This document shows, in pieces, positions 4,807 to 5,762 of a stretch of DNA of 5,762 nt. Numbering within the stretch: the stretch's first letter is position 1; every line of letters starts with the position of its first letter. A model generated the notes under the pieces. The model had not been told where the DNA came from. It saw only the letters and a list, made by a program, of their open reading frames with translations, and searched no databases. Location: positions 1 through 5,762 of the forward strand of contig JALTXS010000026.1 in the NCBI GenBank assembly GCA_027048265.1, read 5' to 3'. Origin of the DNA: Desulfurococcales archaeon (GTDB taxonomy: Archaea; Thermoproteota; Thermoprotei_A; Sulfolobales; Fervidicoccaceae). The position numbers and the translations under genes were made by a program.

Positions 4807-5762
4807 CTAGGAGGGCGGGAGGAGGCGGGAGAGGACCTCGTCGTCCCGGAGGGCGTTTTCAATCGAGCGCCTGTCGGCGGCGAGGGTGACCATCTTGGTC
4901 TTCCCATAGCGGCCCCGGCTCACGACGCGTGCGTGGAGGATGCCCAGCATGTCGAGCTCGCTTATGATGTCGGTTGCCCTCCTAGCGGTGACGGGCTCTA
5001 GGCCCAGGGCTTGGGCGAGGCGGGTGTACTCGGCATAGGTCTCCCCCGTGGTCGCCCTGCCCCTCGCCGCGGCTATCCGCGTAGCGGCCAGGAGCACGAG
5101 CTTCGCGTGGAGGGGGAGTGTGGAGACCACCTCGTATACCCGGTCCCTCTCCAGCTGGCTCTGGGCCTTCTTCACGTGCTCGACCGTTACCTTGGGGCTC
5201 CCCTCCCTCTCAGCTATCTCGCCCGCTGTTCTAAGGAGGTCCAGGGCCTTCCTCGCGTCACCGTGTTCCCTCGCGGCTATGGCGGCGCAGAGGTCTATGA
5301 CGCCCTCCTCGAGCACCCCGGGCTTGAAGGCGAGGCGGGCTCTCTCCTCGAGTATCCTCTTAAGCTGGGGGGCATTGTAGGGGGGGAATACTATCTCCTC
5401 CTCCCCCAGGCTGCTCTTCACCCTGGGATCCAGGCTCTCCACCAGTTTTATGTCATTGGTTATCCCCACCACGGTCACGCTGCCCCTCTGGAGGTGGCTG
5501 TTCATCCGCGTGAGCCTGTAGAGGAGGTTGTCCCCCTGCTTGCGGAGGAGGTAGTCTATCTCGTCCAATACTATGACCAGCCTCCTCCCCGTGGACTCAA
5601 GGACACGGCGGAGCCTTGACTCTAGCTCTGATATACTGAGCCCCGTGAAGGGCACGGGCCTCCCCAGGGCCTCGAGGATGTCCGCGAGCACCCGGTACTC
5701 CGTGTCCCTCATCCTGCAGTTCACGTACACCGTGTCAACAGGCCGGCCCAGCTCACGGGCCT
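4807..5762 (-). CDS. cdc6: Orc1/Cdc6 replication initiator, C-terminal 317 residues (runs off right edge)
   Basis: This AAA+ protein recognises archaeal replication origins and helps load the MCM helicase. The window holds 317 residues; family members are about 390-415, so about 80-100 N-terminal residues with Walker A lie outside. Counting from the first visible codon: VYVNCRMRDT (11-20); Walker B LVIVLDEID (61-69); sensor 1 VVGITND (97-103); LDPRVKSSL (110-118) with the arginine-finger candidate Arg113; FPPYNAPQL (125-133); and the sensor 2 region REHGDARKALDLLR (164-177). A C-terminal winged helix (about 205-300) includes the basic hairpin SRGRYGKTK (281-289) that contacts DNA in this family. 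The reading continues upstream of the GTG at 5730 (ARELGRPVDT), so that codon is internal. The DUF99 gene follows after 18 bases. Which paralogue (Orc1-1, -2 or -3) this is cannot be decided without the full protein. Confidence 0.96.
   Translation of the reverse strand, partial: ARELGRPVDTVYVNCRMRDTEYRVLADILEALGRPVPFTGLSISELESRLRRVLESTGRRLVIVLDEIDYLLRKQGDNLLYRLTRMNSHLQRGSVTVVGITNDIKLVESLDPRVKSSLGEEEIVFPPYNAPQLKRILEERARLAFKPGVLEEGVIDLCAAIAAREHGDARKALDLLRTAGEIAEREGSPKVTVEHVKKAQSQLERDRVYEVVSTLPLHAKLVLLAATRIAAARGRATTGETYAEYTRLAQALGLEPVTARRATDIISELDMLGILHARVVSRGRYGKTKMVTLAADRRSIENALRDDEVLSRLLPPS

Noticed and set aside
5011..5619. A 202-codon plus-strand open frame opposite orc1/cdc6
   Set aside because: It is antisense to a highly conserved AAA+ domain, its translation shows no recognisable motif, and there is no promoter or ribosome-binding site.

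Overview
The window looks like a chromosomal segment of a hyperthermophilic crenarchaeon, probably Desulfurococcales and possibly Aeropyrum or a close relative. The evidence is a GC-rich sequence, heavy use of ATA (Ile) and AGG (Arg) codons, archaeal TATA boxes, GGTG/GGAGG ribosome-binding sites, TTG starts, tight gene packing and an archaeal Orc1/Cdc6 gene. The organism is inferred from these features and was not tested by alignment. There are no rRNA or tRNA genes, CRISPR arrays or insertion sequences.

Left part (1-1272), all minus strand. First comes the 5' end of a purine-type phosphoribosyltransferase with a TTG start and its own promoter, running off the left edge. Next is a two-gene unit: a single-pass membrane protein of unknown function followed by an acylphosphatase. 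The acylphosphatase ribosome-binding site overlaps the stop codon of the membrane-protein gene.

Middle (1358-3645), plus strand. A divergent promoter region of about 90 bp separates the membrane protein from a two-gene operon. The operon encodes a compact class III PLP-dependent aminotransferase and an enolase-superfamily enzyme with the marks of a dipeptide epimerase (KxK, D/E/D metal ligands, a second catalytic Lys, and a DxD motif near the C-terminus). Together they suggest amino-acid or dipeptide stereochemistry and nitrogen metabolism in a lineage that has no peptidoglycan. A T-rich terminator follows.

An AT-rich intergenic island (3646-3833) contains the terminator, then the promoter of a small PadR-like winged-helix regulator with several short dyads that could be operators. 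The regulator gene (3834-4166, TTG start) converges on, and overlaps by 20 bp, the minus-strand gene for a DUF99/UPF0215 protein (endonuclease V-like fold).

Right part (4147-5762), minus strand. The DUF99 gene lies 18 bp downstream of an orc1/cdc6 replication-initiator gene that enters from the right edge without its Walker A region. The pairing suggests a replication/repair operon. No wholly new system is evident. The aminotransferase-epimerase operon, the replication-linked DUF99 gene and the membrane protein-acylphosphatase pair are the parts most worth following up.
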